Part shown: positions 17,396 to 25,380 of the stretch, one piece after another
Layout of the letters: every line of letters starts with the position of its first letter
Numbering within the stretch: the stretch's first letter is position 1
DNA from: CAZAQK01 sp964535825
GTDB lineage: Bacteria; Pseudomonadota; Alphaproteobacteria; Rickettsiales; SXRF01
Length of the DNA: 64,000 nucleotides
Assembly: GCA_964535825.1 (NCBI GenBank)
Contig: CAZHUC010000003.1
Span: forward strand, 62,001-126,000
Reading direction: 5' to 3'
Position numbers and translations under genes: made by a program
Notes under the pieces: model-generated
Database searches by the model: none
Told to the model about the DNA's origin: nothing
What the model saw: the letters and a program-made list of their open reading frames with translations, nothing else

Positions 17396-17471
17396 GCCTC
17401 GATAGCTCAGTTGGTAGAGCAAGGGATTGAAAATCCCTGTGTCGCTGGTTCGATTCCGGCTCGAGGCACCA
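17396..17471 (+). tRNA. tRNA-Phe (GAA)
   Basis: A 76-base tRNA with all four arms: acceptor GCCTCGA/TCGAGGC, D-arm GCTC..GAGC with GGT loop, anticodon stem AGGGA/TCCCT around TTGAAAA (anticodon GAA), and T-arm with GGTTCGATTCC. Discriminator A and CCA are encoded. The last T of the T-loop region and base 8 T/9 A are in their normal places. The convergent thioesterase gene ends six bases downstream. Confidence 0.96.
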
Positions 17472-17477
17472 TTTTCC

Positions 17478-17855
17478 TTATTCTTTGTCGATCGGTATGG
17501 GCTTTCTGTCAGGGCCGATGGCGACGTATACGAAGCGGCCTTCTGTGATCTTTTCCTTAACCTCTGAATCGCGGCGTTCCACATAGGTCTCTACCTTGAT
17601 GGTCATGCTGGTGCGGCCGACCTTTTCGATATGTGCGTAGCACTCCAGTAAGTCACCGATGAACACCGGTTTGTGGAACACGATATTCTCTACGGCCACA
17701 GTGACGATACGGTTCTTGGCACGTTTGCGTGCGGGCACAGCGCCCGCCAAGTCCATCATGGAGAGTATCCAGCCACCGAACATATCGCCATCGGCGTTGG
17801 AGTCAGCAGGCATTGCAAGGATCTTGATGGAAGGTTCTTTAAATGCGTCGGTCAT
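17478..17855 (-). CDS. yciA: Acyl-CoA thioesterase, YciA-like hotdog protein
   Basis: Hydrolyses short- to medium-chain acyl-CoA in the cytoplasm. The 125-residue hotdog protein shows the YciA/BACH signature: MPADSNADGDMFGGWILSMMDLAG with the catalytic Asn/Asp region, then VTVAVENIVFHKPVFIGDLLECYAHIEKVGRTSM. AGAGGAAATT precedes the ATG. It lies near acyl-CoA catabolic genes but is separated from them by a palindromic repeat, so it is probably its own unit. Confidence 0.9.
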   Translation of the reverse strand: MTDAFKEPSIKILAMPADSNADGDMFGGWILSMMDLAGAVPARKRAKNRIVTVAVENIVFHKPVFIGDLLECYAHIEKVGRTSMTIKVETYVERRDSEVKEKITEGRFVYVAIGPDRKPIPIDKE

Positions 17856-17864
17856 AATTTCCTC

Positions 17865-17934
17865 TTGTCACCCCGCATTTATTGCGGGGTCTGGTTTTGT
17901 TGCACTAGATCCCCGCCTGCGCGGGGATGACGGG
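17865..17934. repeat. Dispersed palindromic repeat (copy 1)
   Basis: The run TTGTCACCCCGCA...TGCGGGGTCTGG is followed by ATCCCCGC..GCGGGGATGAC. It consists of two GC-rich hairpins in the gap between the thioesterase and SDR genes. A closely similar element with the same TTGTCACCCCG and CGGGGTCTG ends occurs at 35816. Such elements resemble small intergenic palindromes common in alphaproteobacteria. It could also end transcription of the isoleucine block. Confidence 0.7.
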
Positions 17935-17965
17935 AATCTAGGCGGCAAGCCGCCAAGATTTACCG

Positions 17966-18715
17966 TCACTTCGGGCCCATGCGAAGCGCGCCATCCAAGC
18001 GCACGACCTCGCCATTGATGGCCATGTTTTCTACCATATGTTTTACAAGGGCCGCGAATTCATCCGGCCGCACCAGTCGTGATGGGAATGGAATGCCAGC
18101 TTCAAGGCTTGCTTTTACTTCTGGCGGCATGCCAGCGACCATAGGTGTATCTACCGGCCCGGGGGCAATGGCATTCACGCGTACGCCAAAACGTGCGAAC
18201 TCACGAGCGGCCGGCAGGGTGAGGGCGACCACACCACCTTTGGAGGCGGAGTAAGCGGCCTGACCAATCTGGCCTTCATAGGCTGCGATGGAGGAGGTAT
18301 TGACGATGATGCCGCGTTCTTTCTCCGCAAGTTCAGGTGCAGCGCTCATGGCGGCTGCACATAAACGCATGACGTTGAATGTGCCGATGAGGTTCACACG
18401 GATAGCAGATTCAAAATAATCGAGTGCCATAGGCGCTTCCTTGCCGAGGATGCGGCCAGCACCGAGAATACCTGCGCAGTTCACCACGATGCGTGGCGTA
18501 CCTGTTTTGGAAAGCACATCCTTCACGCTTTGTTCGCTGGTGACATCGCACTCATAGGCCTTGCCGCCAGTTTCTTTGGCTACAGCTTCTGCCGCTGCAA
18601 GGTTGCGATCCAGCAGGGCTACTTTTGCACCGCCTGCGGCCAGAAGTTTTGCCGTGGCTGCGCCCAGACCTGAACCACCGCCAGTAATGAGTGCAAGATT
18701 ATCTTTAAGCTGCAT
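17966..18715 (-). CDS. SDR dehydrogenase, 3-hydroxyacyl-CoA dehydrogenase type 2 (HSD10-like)
   Basis: A 249-residue short-chain dehydrogenase. NAD-binding TGGGSGLGAATAKLL, CDVT and NCAGILG motifs are followed by the catalytic Ser (NTSSIAAYEG) and YSASK, then NAIAPGPVDTPM. The sequence resembles HSD17B10/2-methyl-3-hydroxybutyryl-CoA dehydrogenase. Its neighbours, an acyl-CoA dehydrogenase and a thiolase, complete the lower isoleucine pathway. The ATG overlaps the end of the acyl-CoA dehydrogenase gene by 11 bases, indicating translational coupling. Confidence 0.9.
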   Translation of the reverse strand: MQLKDNLALITGGGSGLGAATAKLLAAGGAKVALLDRNLAAAEAVAKETGGKAYECDVTSEQSVKDVLSKTGTPRIVVNCAGILGAGRILGKEAPMALDYFESAIRVNLIGTFNVMRLCAAAMSAAPELAEKERGIIVNTSSIAAYEGQIGQAAYSASKGGVVALTLPAAREFARFGVRVNAIAPGPVDTPMVAGMPPEVKASLEAGIPFPSRLVRPDEFAALVKHMVENMAINGEVVRLDGALRMGPK

Positions 18716-19844
18716 TGCTTAACTCCCGGCTGATGATGATGCGCTGCACGTCCGATGTGCCTTCATAGATCTGTGCCACGCGCACGTCACGGCAGATGCG
18801 TTCGATCGGGAAATCCTTCAGGTAGCCATAACCACCAAGCGTCTGCATGGCGGCAGAGCATACGCGCTCAGCCATTTCCGATGCAAAGAGTTTGGCCATG
18901 CAGGCTTCTTTCAGGCAGGGCTGGTTCGCATCGCGCAGTGCGCAGGCATGATGGAGCAGCTGGCGGGCAGCTTCTAATTCCGTGGCCATGTCAGCGAGAC
19001 GGAAGGACACGGCCTGATGCGCGAAAATCGGTTTGCCGAAGGCTTCGCGTTCCTTGGCATAAGGCAGGGCGCATTCCAGCGCCGCACGTGCCATACCGAT
19101 GCATTGGGAAGCGATACCGATGCGGCCACCTTCAAGGTTGGAAAGGGCAATTTTATAGCCTTCACCTTCCTTGCCAAGCAGGTGGGTGGCGGGGATTTTC
19201 ATGTCGGTGAAGAGAAGCTGCGCGGTGTCAGACGATGTTTGCCCCATCTTGTCTTCTACTTTTGGCACGCTGTATCCGGCTGTTTTGGTGGGCACGATGA
19301 AGGCAGAGATGCCTTTTTTGCCCGCCGCTTTATCGGTGACAGCAAAGACCAGCGCGATGTCGGCATATTTGCCGGAGGTGATGAATTGTTTTGTGCCGTT
19401 TAACACATAATGGTCGCTTTGTTTCTGCGCGGTGCAGCGCAGGGCTGCGGCATCAGAACCGGCCTGTGGTTCAGAAAGCGCGAATGCTCCCAGTATCTTG
19501 CCTTGGGCAAGCGGGGTTAGGAATTCTTTTTTCTGCCAGTCATTACCGAATTTAAGCAGGCCTGCCCCCACGAGCGAGTTCTGTACACTGACGATGGTAG
19601 ACATCGCACCATCGGCCGCAGCAATTTCCTCGATGGCAAGAGACATGGAAACATAATCCGCGCCCGCACCGCCATATTCCTCAGGAATGAGCATGCCCAT
19701 CAGGCCGAGCTCACCCAGTGCTTTTACTTCTTCTGTTGGAAAGGCCACTTCTTCATCGCGCCTCGCGGCACCGGGTGCGAGTTGCCCGCGCGCAAAATCC
19801 CGCGCGGTATCACGGATCATCTGCTGGGTTTCGGTTAAGATCAT
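18705..19844 (-). CDS. Acyl-CoA dehydrogenase, short/branched-chain type
   Basis: An FAD enzyme of 379 residues that oxidises an acyl-CoA to the 2-enoyl-CoA and passes electrons to ETF. The FAD/substrate motif FALSEPQAGSDAAALRCTA and the C-terminal QIYEGTSDVQRIIISREL, whose Glu is the canonical catalytic base, are intact. I set the start at ATG 19844, which overlaps the thiolase stop as ATGA; the longer frame adds 50 Arg/His/Cys-rich residues that do not fit the family. With thiolase and HSD10-like SDR it forms an isoleucine (2-methylbutyryl-CoA) or short-chain oxidation set. Confidence 0.93.
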   Translation of the reverse strand: MILTETQQMIRDTARDFARGQLAPGAARRDEEVAFPTEEVKALGELGLMGMLIPEEYGGAGADYVSMSLAIEEIAAADGAMSTIVSVQNSLVGAGLLKFGNDWQKKEFLTPLAQGKILGAFALSEPQAGSDAAALRCTAQKQSDHYVLNGTKQFITSGKYADIALVFAVTDKAAGKKGISAFIVPTKTAGYSVPKVEDKMGQTSSDTAQLLFTDMKIPATHLLGKEGEGYKIALSNLEGGRIGIASQCIGMARAALECALPYAKEREAFGKPIFAHQAVSFRLADMATELEAARQLLHHACALRDANQPCLKEACMAKLFASEMAERVCSAAMQTLGGYGYLKDFPIERICRDVRVAQIYEGTSDVQRIIISRELSNAA

Positions 19845-21028
19845 GCTGCGCGCTCCACCGCAATAGCCACAGCTTCGCCGCCGCCGATGCAGAGTCCTGC
19901 CATGCCGCGCTTCTTGCCGTATTTCTCCATGGCACTCAAGAGCGTGACGAGAATGCGCGCGCCAGATGCACCGATGGGGTGGCCAAGGGCACACGCGCCG
20001 CCATGCACATTCACTTTTTCATGCGGCAGGCCGAGGTCATGCATCGCAGCCATGGTGACGAGCGCGAAGGCTTCGTTGATTTCAAATAAATCCACATCCT
20101 TCAGACTCCATCCGGTTTTTTCCGAGAGTGTTTTGAATGCGCCCACAGGTGCAGTGGTGAACCATGCCGGAGCTTGTGCGTGACTTGAGTGGCCAACGAT
20201 ACGTGCGAGGGGTTTGATGCCGCGTTTATCAGCATCTGATTGGCGCATTAGAATAAGTGCCGCCGCACCATCAGAGATAGAGCTGGCGTTGGCGGCAGTT
20301 ACCGTACCGTCCTTCGCGAAGGCAGGTTTTAGGGTTGGGATCTTGGCGGGGTCGGCCTTGCCGGGTTGTTCATCGACCGCAATTTCCGTATCGCCTTTTT
20401 TGCCCTTGATGGTGATGGGGATGATCTCAGCAGCGAAGCTGCCATCGGCAGAGGCCTTCTTGGCGCGCTCCAGCGAGGTGATGGCGAATTTATCCTGTGC
20501 ATCGCGGGTGAACTGGTAATGCTGTGCGCAGGTCTCCGCGAATACGCCCATGAGTTTGCCTTTTTCATAGGCATCTTCGAGTCCGTCAAAGAACATATGG
20601 TCTTTGATCTCGCCATGCCCCATGCGATAACCGCCGCGGGCTTTTTGCAAAAGATACGGCGCATTCGTCATGCTTTCCATGCCGCCAGCTACGATGATGT
20701 TGGATGTACCTGCCGCAATCGCATCATGCGCGAGCATCACGGCTTTCATGCCGGAGCCACACACTTTGCTCACGGTGGTGCAGGGTGTTGCCTCGGCAAG
20801 GCCAGCACCGAGGGCAGCCTGACGAGCAGGCGCTTGACCTAATCCCGCAGAAAGCACGCAACCCATATAGGCTTCGTCGATCGCATCAGCGGTGAGGTTC
20901 GCGCGCTTGAGTGTGGCGCTGATGGCAGCCGAGCCAAGCTGTGGCGCTGCCATATCTTTGAGATCACCCTGAAAACCGCCCATAGGCGTGCGTGCACCGG
21001 ATACGATAACGATGGGATCTTTGGTCAT
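19841..21028 (-). CDS. Acetyl-CoA C-acetyltransferase (thiolase)
   Basis: Cleaves acetoacetyl-CoA or 2-methylacetoacetyl-CoA with CoA, or condenses acetyl-CoA. The 395-residue thiolase shows the nucleophilic Cys in TTVSKVCGSGMKAVMLAHDAI, and the C-terminal motifs NEAFALVTM, HGGACALGHPIGASGARI and CIGGGEAVAIAVE with the catalytic His and second Cys. AAGGAGACATT precedes the ATG. It is the first gene of a three-gene coupled set with the acyl-CoA dehydrogenase and SDR. HMG-CoA lyase upstream yields acetoacetate, which would also feed this step once activated. Confidence 0.95.
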   Translation of the reverse strand: MTKDPIVIVSGARTPMGGFQGDLKDMAAPQLGSAAISATLKRANLTADAIDEAYMGCVLSAGLGQAPARQAALGAGLAEATPCTTVSKVCGSGMKAVMLAHDAIAAGTSNIIVAGGMESMTNAPYLLQKARGGYRMGHGEIKDHMFFDGLEDAYEKGKLMGVFAETCAQHYQFTRDAQDKFAITSLERAKKASADGSFAAEIIPITIKGKKGDTEIAVDEQPGKADPAKIPTLKPAFAKDGTVTAANASSISDGAAALILMRQSDADKRGIKPLARIVGHSSHAQAPAWFTTAPVGAFKTLSEKTGWSLKDVDLFEINEAFALVTMAAMHDLGLPHEKVNVHGGACALGHPIGASGARILVTLLSAMEKYGKKRGMAGLCIGGGEAVAIAVERAA

Positions 21029-21039
21029 AATGTCTCCTT

Positions 21040-21669
21040 CTAGGCGGCGTTTTTCTTTAATTTCCCCAGATCCATCAATAGTAAATCAAAAACTTTCTTT
21101 TGAAATTCTTTTGATGATCCAAGGTCATGTGGCAAGTCGAAAGCTTGTATTAAATTTGTAACATGAGGCTTCCTACAGGCGATTTCTATGGATTCCTTAT
21201 AACATTCATATTGCCGTTCAAATGCCTCTGCATGAAGTGTGTAGCTGCATTTGTCATCTATCTGCTCTCCTAATTGCTGTAGGCCCAATATATTGAGGCT
21301 ATCATAGGGGTGAAAAATAGTAGGATTAGCAAAAAAAGCAATCTTAGATGAAAGCGATGTTAACCGGTTAAAATGATTCTGTTCCAGCTCGCTTGCCAGC
21401 TGGTCTATTAGGGGTACAGATTCAGGTTTATTGCGGGCGTTCTTGATGGCGACCATTGTTTTCGAACCATTCAGGTAATCTGCCAGATCGCTTCTTCTTT
21501 CTTCACTGAGGCCTCTGCCTACTCTGAATTCATTCAAGAAGTTTTCAAACCAGACATATTCTATCTTTTTGAATCGCAGATATTTTTTGTGTTCACTCCA
21601 TAACAGGAGTGTTTTTGTCGTGGCTTTGGCCAGATCCTGACCGCTAAATCGATGCTTTCTTTTATTCAT
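21040..21669 (-). CDS. Hypothetical protein inserted in the branched-chain catabolic block
   Basis: A 209-residue soluble protein, rich in Lys, Leu and aromatic residues, with no signal peptide, no membrane helix and no motif I recognise. It starts MNKRKHRFSGQ. Base composition is clearly more AT-rich than both neighbours, and it separates HMG-CoA lyase from thiolase by 29 and 11 bases, so it may be a late insertion that kept co-transcription. The N-terminal half is basic and the rest alpha-helical. No function assigned. Confidence 0.65.
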   Translation of the reverse strand: MNKRKHRFSGQDLAKATTKTLLLWSEHKKYLRFKKIEYVWFENFLNEFRVGRGLSEERRSDLADYLNGSKTMVAIKNARNKPESVPLIDQLASELEQNHFNRLTSLSSKIAFFANPTIFHPYDSLNILGLQQLGEQIDDKCSYTLHAEAFERQYECYKESIEIACRKPHVTNLIQAFDLPHDLGSSKEFQKKVFDLLLMDLGKLKKNAA

Positions 21670-21698
21670 ATAGGCGCATATTACTCAGTGTCCTTGAT

Positions 21699-22580
21699 TC
21701 AGGCAGCGGTCTTTCCCAGCTTGCCGTGAATGAAAGCGGCGGCGTTGTGCAGCGCGGCGCTATCCTTGATGGCGCAGCTGAGATGCTTGCTTTTGCACCA
21801 TTCGATGAGCGCTTCCATCGGCAGGTTACCTTTGGGGCTGTTGGCGTACGGGCAACCGCCAAGGCCGCCAGCCGCCGCGTCAAACGTGCGGATGCCAAGC
21901 GCGTATGAGGCATCAACATTGGCGATGGCTGAGCCGAACGTATCGTGGAAGTGCATGGCCACTTTGGAAAGCGGAATGCCAGCGTTGGTCAGGGCAGGGA
22001 TGAGTTCTTTTACCATTTCCGGTTTGCCGATGCCGGTGGTGTCTCCCAGTGATACTTCAAAACAGCCCGTATCGAGGAGTTGCTTGGAGCGGCGCGCCAC
22101 TTCTTTTGGCGAAAACGGCAGGTCGGTATAACCAAATACATTCGAGATATAACCGCGCACGCGCATGCCAGTGGCGAGTGCTTCTTTGATGACCGGCACA
22201 ATGGCAGTGAAGGATTCATCCACCGTCTGGTTGATGTTGGCTTTGGAGAAGGCCTCAGACACAGCAAGGAAGATAGCTATTTCTTTTGCATTGATGGATT
22301 TTGCACGTTCCAACCCTCTTAGGTTCGGCACAAGGTAAGAGAATATCACTTCAGGGAAGGCCACCTCAACGGGCTTCAGCAGTTCTGCTACTTCGCCGCT
22401 GTTGGCCATAGCAACTACTTTGGGGTGCACAAAACTTCCGGCTTCAATACGTGTCAGGCCGGATTCGGCCAGACGCTTGATAAAGGTTACCTTATCGGCA
22501 GCAGAAAGCGTTGCTGCATTCTTTTCATTCTGCAGTCCGTCGCGGGCGCTGACGTCTACCAGTTCGATATCGAAGCTCAT
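21699..22580 (-). CDS. Hydroxymethylglutaryl-CoA lyase
   Basis: Last step of leucine degradation: HMG-CoA to acetoacetate and acetyl-CoA. The TIM-barrel protein of 293 residues shows the N-terminal DVSARDGLQNEK (metal and substrate site), the metal-binding HFHDTFGSAIANV and the active-site Cys loop GGLGGCPYA. Its ATG overlaps the stop of the biotinyl-domain gene as ATGA, so both are made together. Confidence 0.95.
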   Translation of the reverse strand: MSFDIELVDVSARDGLQNEKNAATLSAADKVTFIKRLAESGLTRIEAGSFVHPKVVAMANSGEVAELLKPVEVAFPEVIFSYLVPNLRGLERAKSINAKEIAIFLAVSEAFSKANINQTVDESFTAIVPVIKEALATGMRVRGYISNVFGYTDLPFSPKEVARRSKQLLDTGCFEVSLGDTTGIGKPEMVKELIPALTNAGIPLSKVAMHFHDTFGSAIANVDASYALGIRTFDAAAGGLGGCPYANSPKGNLPMEALIEWCKSKHLSCAIKDSAALHNAAAFIHGKLGKTAA

Positions 22581-23089
22581 GCGCTTTTCTCTGGGGTAAG
22601 TTTCACCAGCTCTGTGCCCTCGGTTATCATGTCGCCTTCTTTTACCAGAATGGCTTCCACTGTGGCATCGCCGCCGGCAGAAAGGGTGGTTTGCAGTTTC
22701 ATGGCTTCCATCACCGCCACCGGCTGCCCTGCCGTTACCTTATCGCCTTTTTTCACCAGTATCTGGCGCACAAGGCCAGGCATGGGTGCGCGCGGGGAAA
22801 GCTCTGCTTCACCACCGGATGAACCACCGCCCACAGACATTTCGCTGACCTTCGCCGCAAGCGCACCCAGCTGCACATGGCGCACATTCTTGCCTTGCCA
22901 TACGCTGCCCTGCATACGTTTCCATATGCCGGTGGAGATTTCCTGTTCCAGTACATAACTGCCATCAGGCAGGCGGAGGCTGCGGAAGTGGTAGATCTTA
23001 TCGCCAATGTTAAAGGACACGCTATCTTTACGGCGGGCGACATGTTCAAGCGTAACGGCGTTGCCATTTATATGCAGGGTAGTGTTCAT
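22577..23089 (-). CDS. Biotinyl-carrier chain of the methylcrotonyl-CoA carboxylase alpha subunit
   Basis: A 170-residue protein corresponding to the C-terminal BT plus BCCP part of an ordinary acyl-CoA carboxylase alpha subunit. An antiparallel beta region (about 1-90) leads to the biotinyl domain (about 100-166) with the biotin-accepting Lys in VAVMEAMKLQTTL. It begins at an ATGA overlap with the stop of the biotin carboxylase gene. Lengths add up to about 670 residues, as in a single-chain MccA, so this looks like a natural gene split at the domain border rather than a truncated protein. Confidence 0.88.
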   Translation of the reverse strand: MNTTLHINGNAVTLEHVARRKDSVSFNIGDKIYHFRSLRLPDGSYVLEQEISTGIWKRMQGSVWQGKNVRHVQLGALAAKVSEMSVGGGSSGGEAELSPRAPMPGLVRQILVKKGDKVTAGQPVAVMEAMKLQTTLSAGGDATVEAILVKEGDMITEGTELVKLTPEKSA

Positions 23090-24579
23090 CGCATACCCGC
23101 CAGTCTTGGGTTATTCCATGCGGATTGCTCGACCTCGGTCGTGCCGGTGCTTGGCGTAGCGCCTGCACCGAACAACAGATATGCCGCTGCAATACGCGCG
23201 ATATCATCAGCTTCCATCTCCGGTGACATGAGTGATGTTTTATGCGTTTTGATAAAATCGGTAGAGGTTTTGCCTAAGCGGAATGCTTCATGATCCAGCA
23301 CGCGCATCAGGAAATCACGGTTGTTGATCGTGCCGCTGATACGTGTCTGCGCCAGTGCATTCAGCAACCGCTCGATGGCTTCTTCGCGCGTATGTCCCCA
23401 TGCGGCGAGTTTGGCGATCATCGGGTCGTAGCTTGCCGAGATAGTGTTGCCATTCGCATAGCCATTCTCTGCGCGCACATGCGGCAGGTGCGGCAATATA
23501 AAGGTGGCGAGTGTGCCCGGTGCAGGCATGAATTCTTTTTCGGTGTCTTCTGCGTACAGGCGCACTTCAATGGCATGGCCATGCTGCCCAACATCTTTTT
23601 GTGTGAAGGCGAGTTTTGCGCCTTCTGCCACTTCAATCTGCATACGCACGAGGTCAAGGCCTGTCACCATTTCCGTCACAGGGTGTTCTACCTGCAGGCG
23701 GGTGTTCATCTCTAGGAAGTAAAAATCACCTGTGCTGTTCACAATGAATTCCACCGTACCCGCACCTACATAACCAATATGCGAGGTGATTTTTGTGGCA
23801 CATTCTGTCATGGCCTTGCGGGTGGCATCATTAATGGTGGGTGAGGGGCTTTCTTCCACGATCTTCTGGTAACGGCGCTGAATGGAGCATTCGCGTTCGA
23901 ACAGATGCAGATGGTTGCCGTGCGTATCGGAGAATACCTGCACCTCGATATGGCGCGGCTGCGTTAAATATTTCTCGATGATGATGCGGTCATCACCAAA
24001 GGCGCTCTTGGCTTCAGAGCGCGCAGAATCAAGCGCGGCTGAAAGTGCTTTTGCATCTTCCACGATGCGCATGCCTTTGCCACCACCACCGGCGGCAGCT
24101 TTTACCAGCACAGGGTAGCCGATTTTATCGGCTTCTTTGGCGAGGGTTTTGTTATCGGTGGCATCGCCATCATAGCCCGGCACGGTGGGCACGCCGATTT
24201 CCTGACAGAGTATGCGTGATTCCGCCTTGTCACCCATGCGGGAAATTACTTTCGCCGGAGGGCCAACGAATATCAGGCCAGCTTTGGTTACGGCTTCTGC
24301 GAATTTTGCATTCTCGGATAAGAACCCATAGCCTGGATGAATGGCATCTGCGCCGCTTGCCTTGGCGGCGGCGATGAGTTTTTCAATGTTCAGATAGGTC
24401 TCGGAGAGGTTCTTGCCTTCGAGTAATACCGAGAAATCACCAGCACGCGCATGTGGCAGGTCGCGGTCGTCACTTGCATATATCGTGACGGTTTCAATGC
24501 CCATCGCTTTGCAGGTGGCAACGATGCGGCAGGTTATTTCACCGCGGTTAGCGATCATCAGGCGTTTGATTTTTTTCAT
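23086..24579 (-). CDS. Biotin carboxylase chain of methylcrotonyl-CoA carboxylase
   Basis: ATP-dependent carboxylation of the biotin carried by the adjacent BCCP chain. The biotin carboxylase fold is complete: IANRGEITCRI, HPGYGFLSENA, the ATP-grasp glycine loop AAAGGGGKGMRI, FLEMNTRLQVEHPVTE and EVRLYAEDTEKEFMPAPG. I chose ATG 24579, which shares a base with the stop of the hydratase gene (TAATG); an in-frame ATG four codons upstream is possible. The chain stops after the biotin carboxylase C-terminal helices, without BT or biotinyl domains, which follow in the next gene. Confidence 0.92.
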   Translation of the reverse strand: MKKIKRLMIANRGEITCRIVATCKAMGIETVTIYASDDRDLPHARAGDFSVLLEGKNLSETYLNIEKLIAAAKASGADAIHPGYGFLSENAKFAEAVTKAGLIFVGPPAKVISRMGDKAESRILCQEIGVPTVPGYDGDATDNKTLAKEADKIGYPVLVKAAAGGGGKGMRIVEDAKALSAALDSARSEAKSAFGDDRIIIEKYLTQPRHIEVQVFSDTHGNHLHLFERECSIQRRYQKIVEESPSPTINDATRKAMTECATKITSHIGYVGAGTVEFIVNSTGDFYFLEMNTRLQVEHPVTEMVTGLDLVRMQIEVAEGAKLAFTQKDVGQHGHAIEVRLYAEDTEKEFMPAPGTLATFILPHLPHVRAENGYANGNTISASYDPMIAKLAAWGHTREEAIERLLNALAQTRISGTINNRDFLMRVLDHEAFRLGKTSTDFIKTHKTSLMSPEMEADDIARIAAAYLLFGAGATPSTGTTEVEQSAWNNPRLAGMR

Positions 24580-25379
24580 TACGCTACCCATTTTGGTTTG
24601 CGTTTGGAAAGCAGTGCGTCCATGCCTTCCTGTCCTTCGTCGGATACGCGCAGGTCAGCGATGGTTTCAATAGTATAATCACGGATGGCCTCGCGCGCCT
24701 TCACATCATGCGACAGGGCAATGATGCGCCAGATAAGTGCCTTGGAGCGCTGAGCCGCTGCTGGTGCGGCTTTTAAAAATTCCTTGATGATCTCTTCGCG
24801 CGCGGCTTCTAACTCTTCGCGTTTTACCACGCGGTGGATGAGCGCCATATCTTTAGCAACAGCCGCACCGAACTGCATACCAGAGAGGAAATAAGCGCGG
24901 GCGTAAGAGATGCCCACTTTTTGAATCACATACGGAGAAATCACACTCGGGGCAATGCCGATGCGCGCTTCGGTGAACCCAAACTTCGCATCATCACTGG
25001 CCACCACATAATCACACACGGAGGTCAGGCCAGAGCCGCCACCGAGCGCCGCGCCATGCACCACGCCAATCACTGGTTTGCTACAACCGGCGATGGCAGC
25101 GAACATCGCTTCCAGCTGTGCGCTGTCGGCCAGGTTTTCGTCGCGGCTGTAGGCTTTCATTTTTCGCATCCAGTTCAGGTCGCCACCAGCACAGAAAGAT
25201 GGGCCATTACCTGCAATGACCACAAGGCGCACCTTGGCATCCTTATCCAGCTTGGTGAATACGTCTTTCAGCTCGCCAATGAGTTTGTCATCGAATGCAT
25301 TATGAATTTCCGGACGGTTCAGCGTAACAGCTGCTACGCCACGATCATCAATGTGTAATGTAAGGAGTGAATAGCTCAT
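24579..25379 (-). CDS. Enoyl-CoA hydratase, probably methylglutaconyl-CoA hydratase
   Basis: A crotonase-fold enzyme of 266 residues that would hydrate 3-methylglutaconyl-CoA to HMG-CoA in the leucine route. Typical motifs are LNRPEIHNAFDDKLI, the oxyanion-hole segments GNGPSFCAGGDLNWMRKM and GVVHGAALGGGSGLTSVCD, and a catalytic Glu in TEARIGIAPSVISPYV. The position between the carboxylase beta and alpha genes supports the assignment over a general beta-oxidation hydratase. ATG 25379 is preferred; it directly follows the carboxyltransferase stop (TAATATG), whereas the longer frame adds 12 residues overlapping that gene. Confidence 0.9.
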   Translation of the reverse strand: MSYSLLTLHIDDRGVAAVTLNRPEIHNAFDDKLIGELKDVFTKLDKDAKVRLVVIAGNGPSFCAGGDLNWMRKMKAYSRDENLADSAQLEAMFAAIAGCSKPVIGVVHGAALGGGSGLTSVCDYVVASDDAKFGFTEARIGIAPSVISPYVIQKVGISYARAYFLSGMQFGAAVAKDMALIHRVVKREELEAAREEIIKEFLKAAPAAAQRSKALIWRIIALSHDVKAREAIRDYTIETIADLRVSDEGQEGMDALLSKRKPKWVA

Positions 25380-25380
25380 A

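Noticed and set aside
17357..17584. Minus-strand 75-residue ORF containing NRTSDTGIFNPLLYQLSYRG
   Set aside because: It is the antisense reading of tRNA-Phe, a well-known source of false proteins, and it also overlaps the thioesterase gene.
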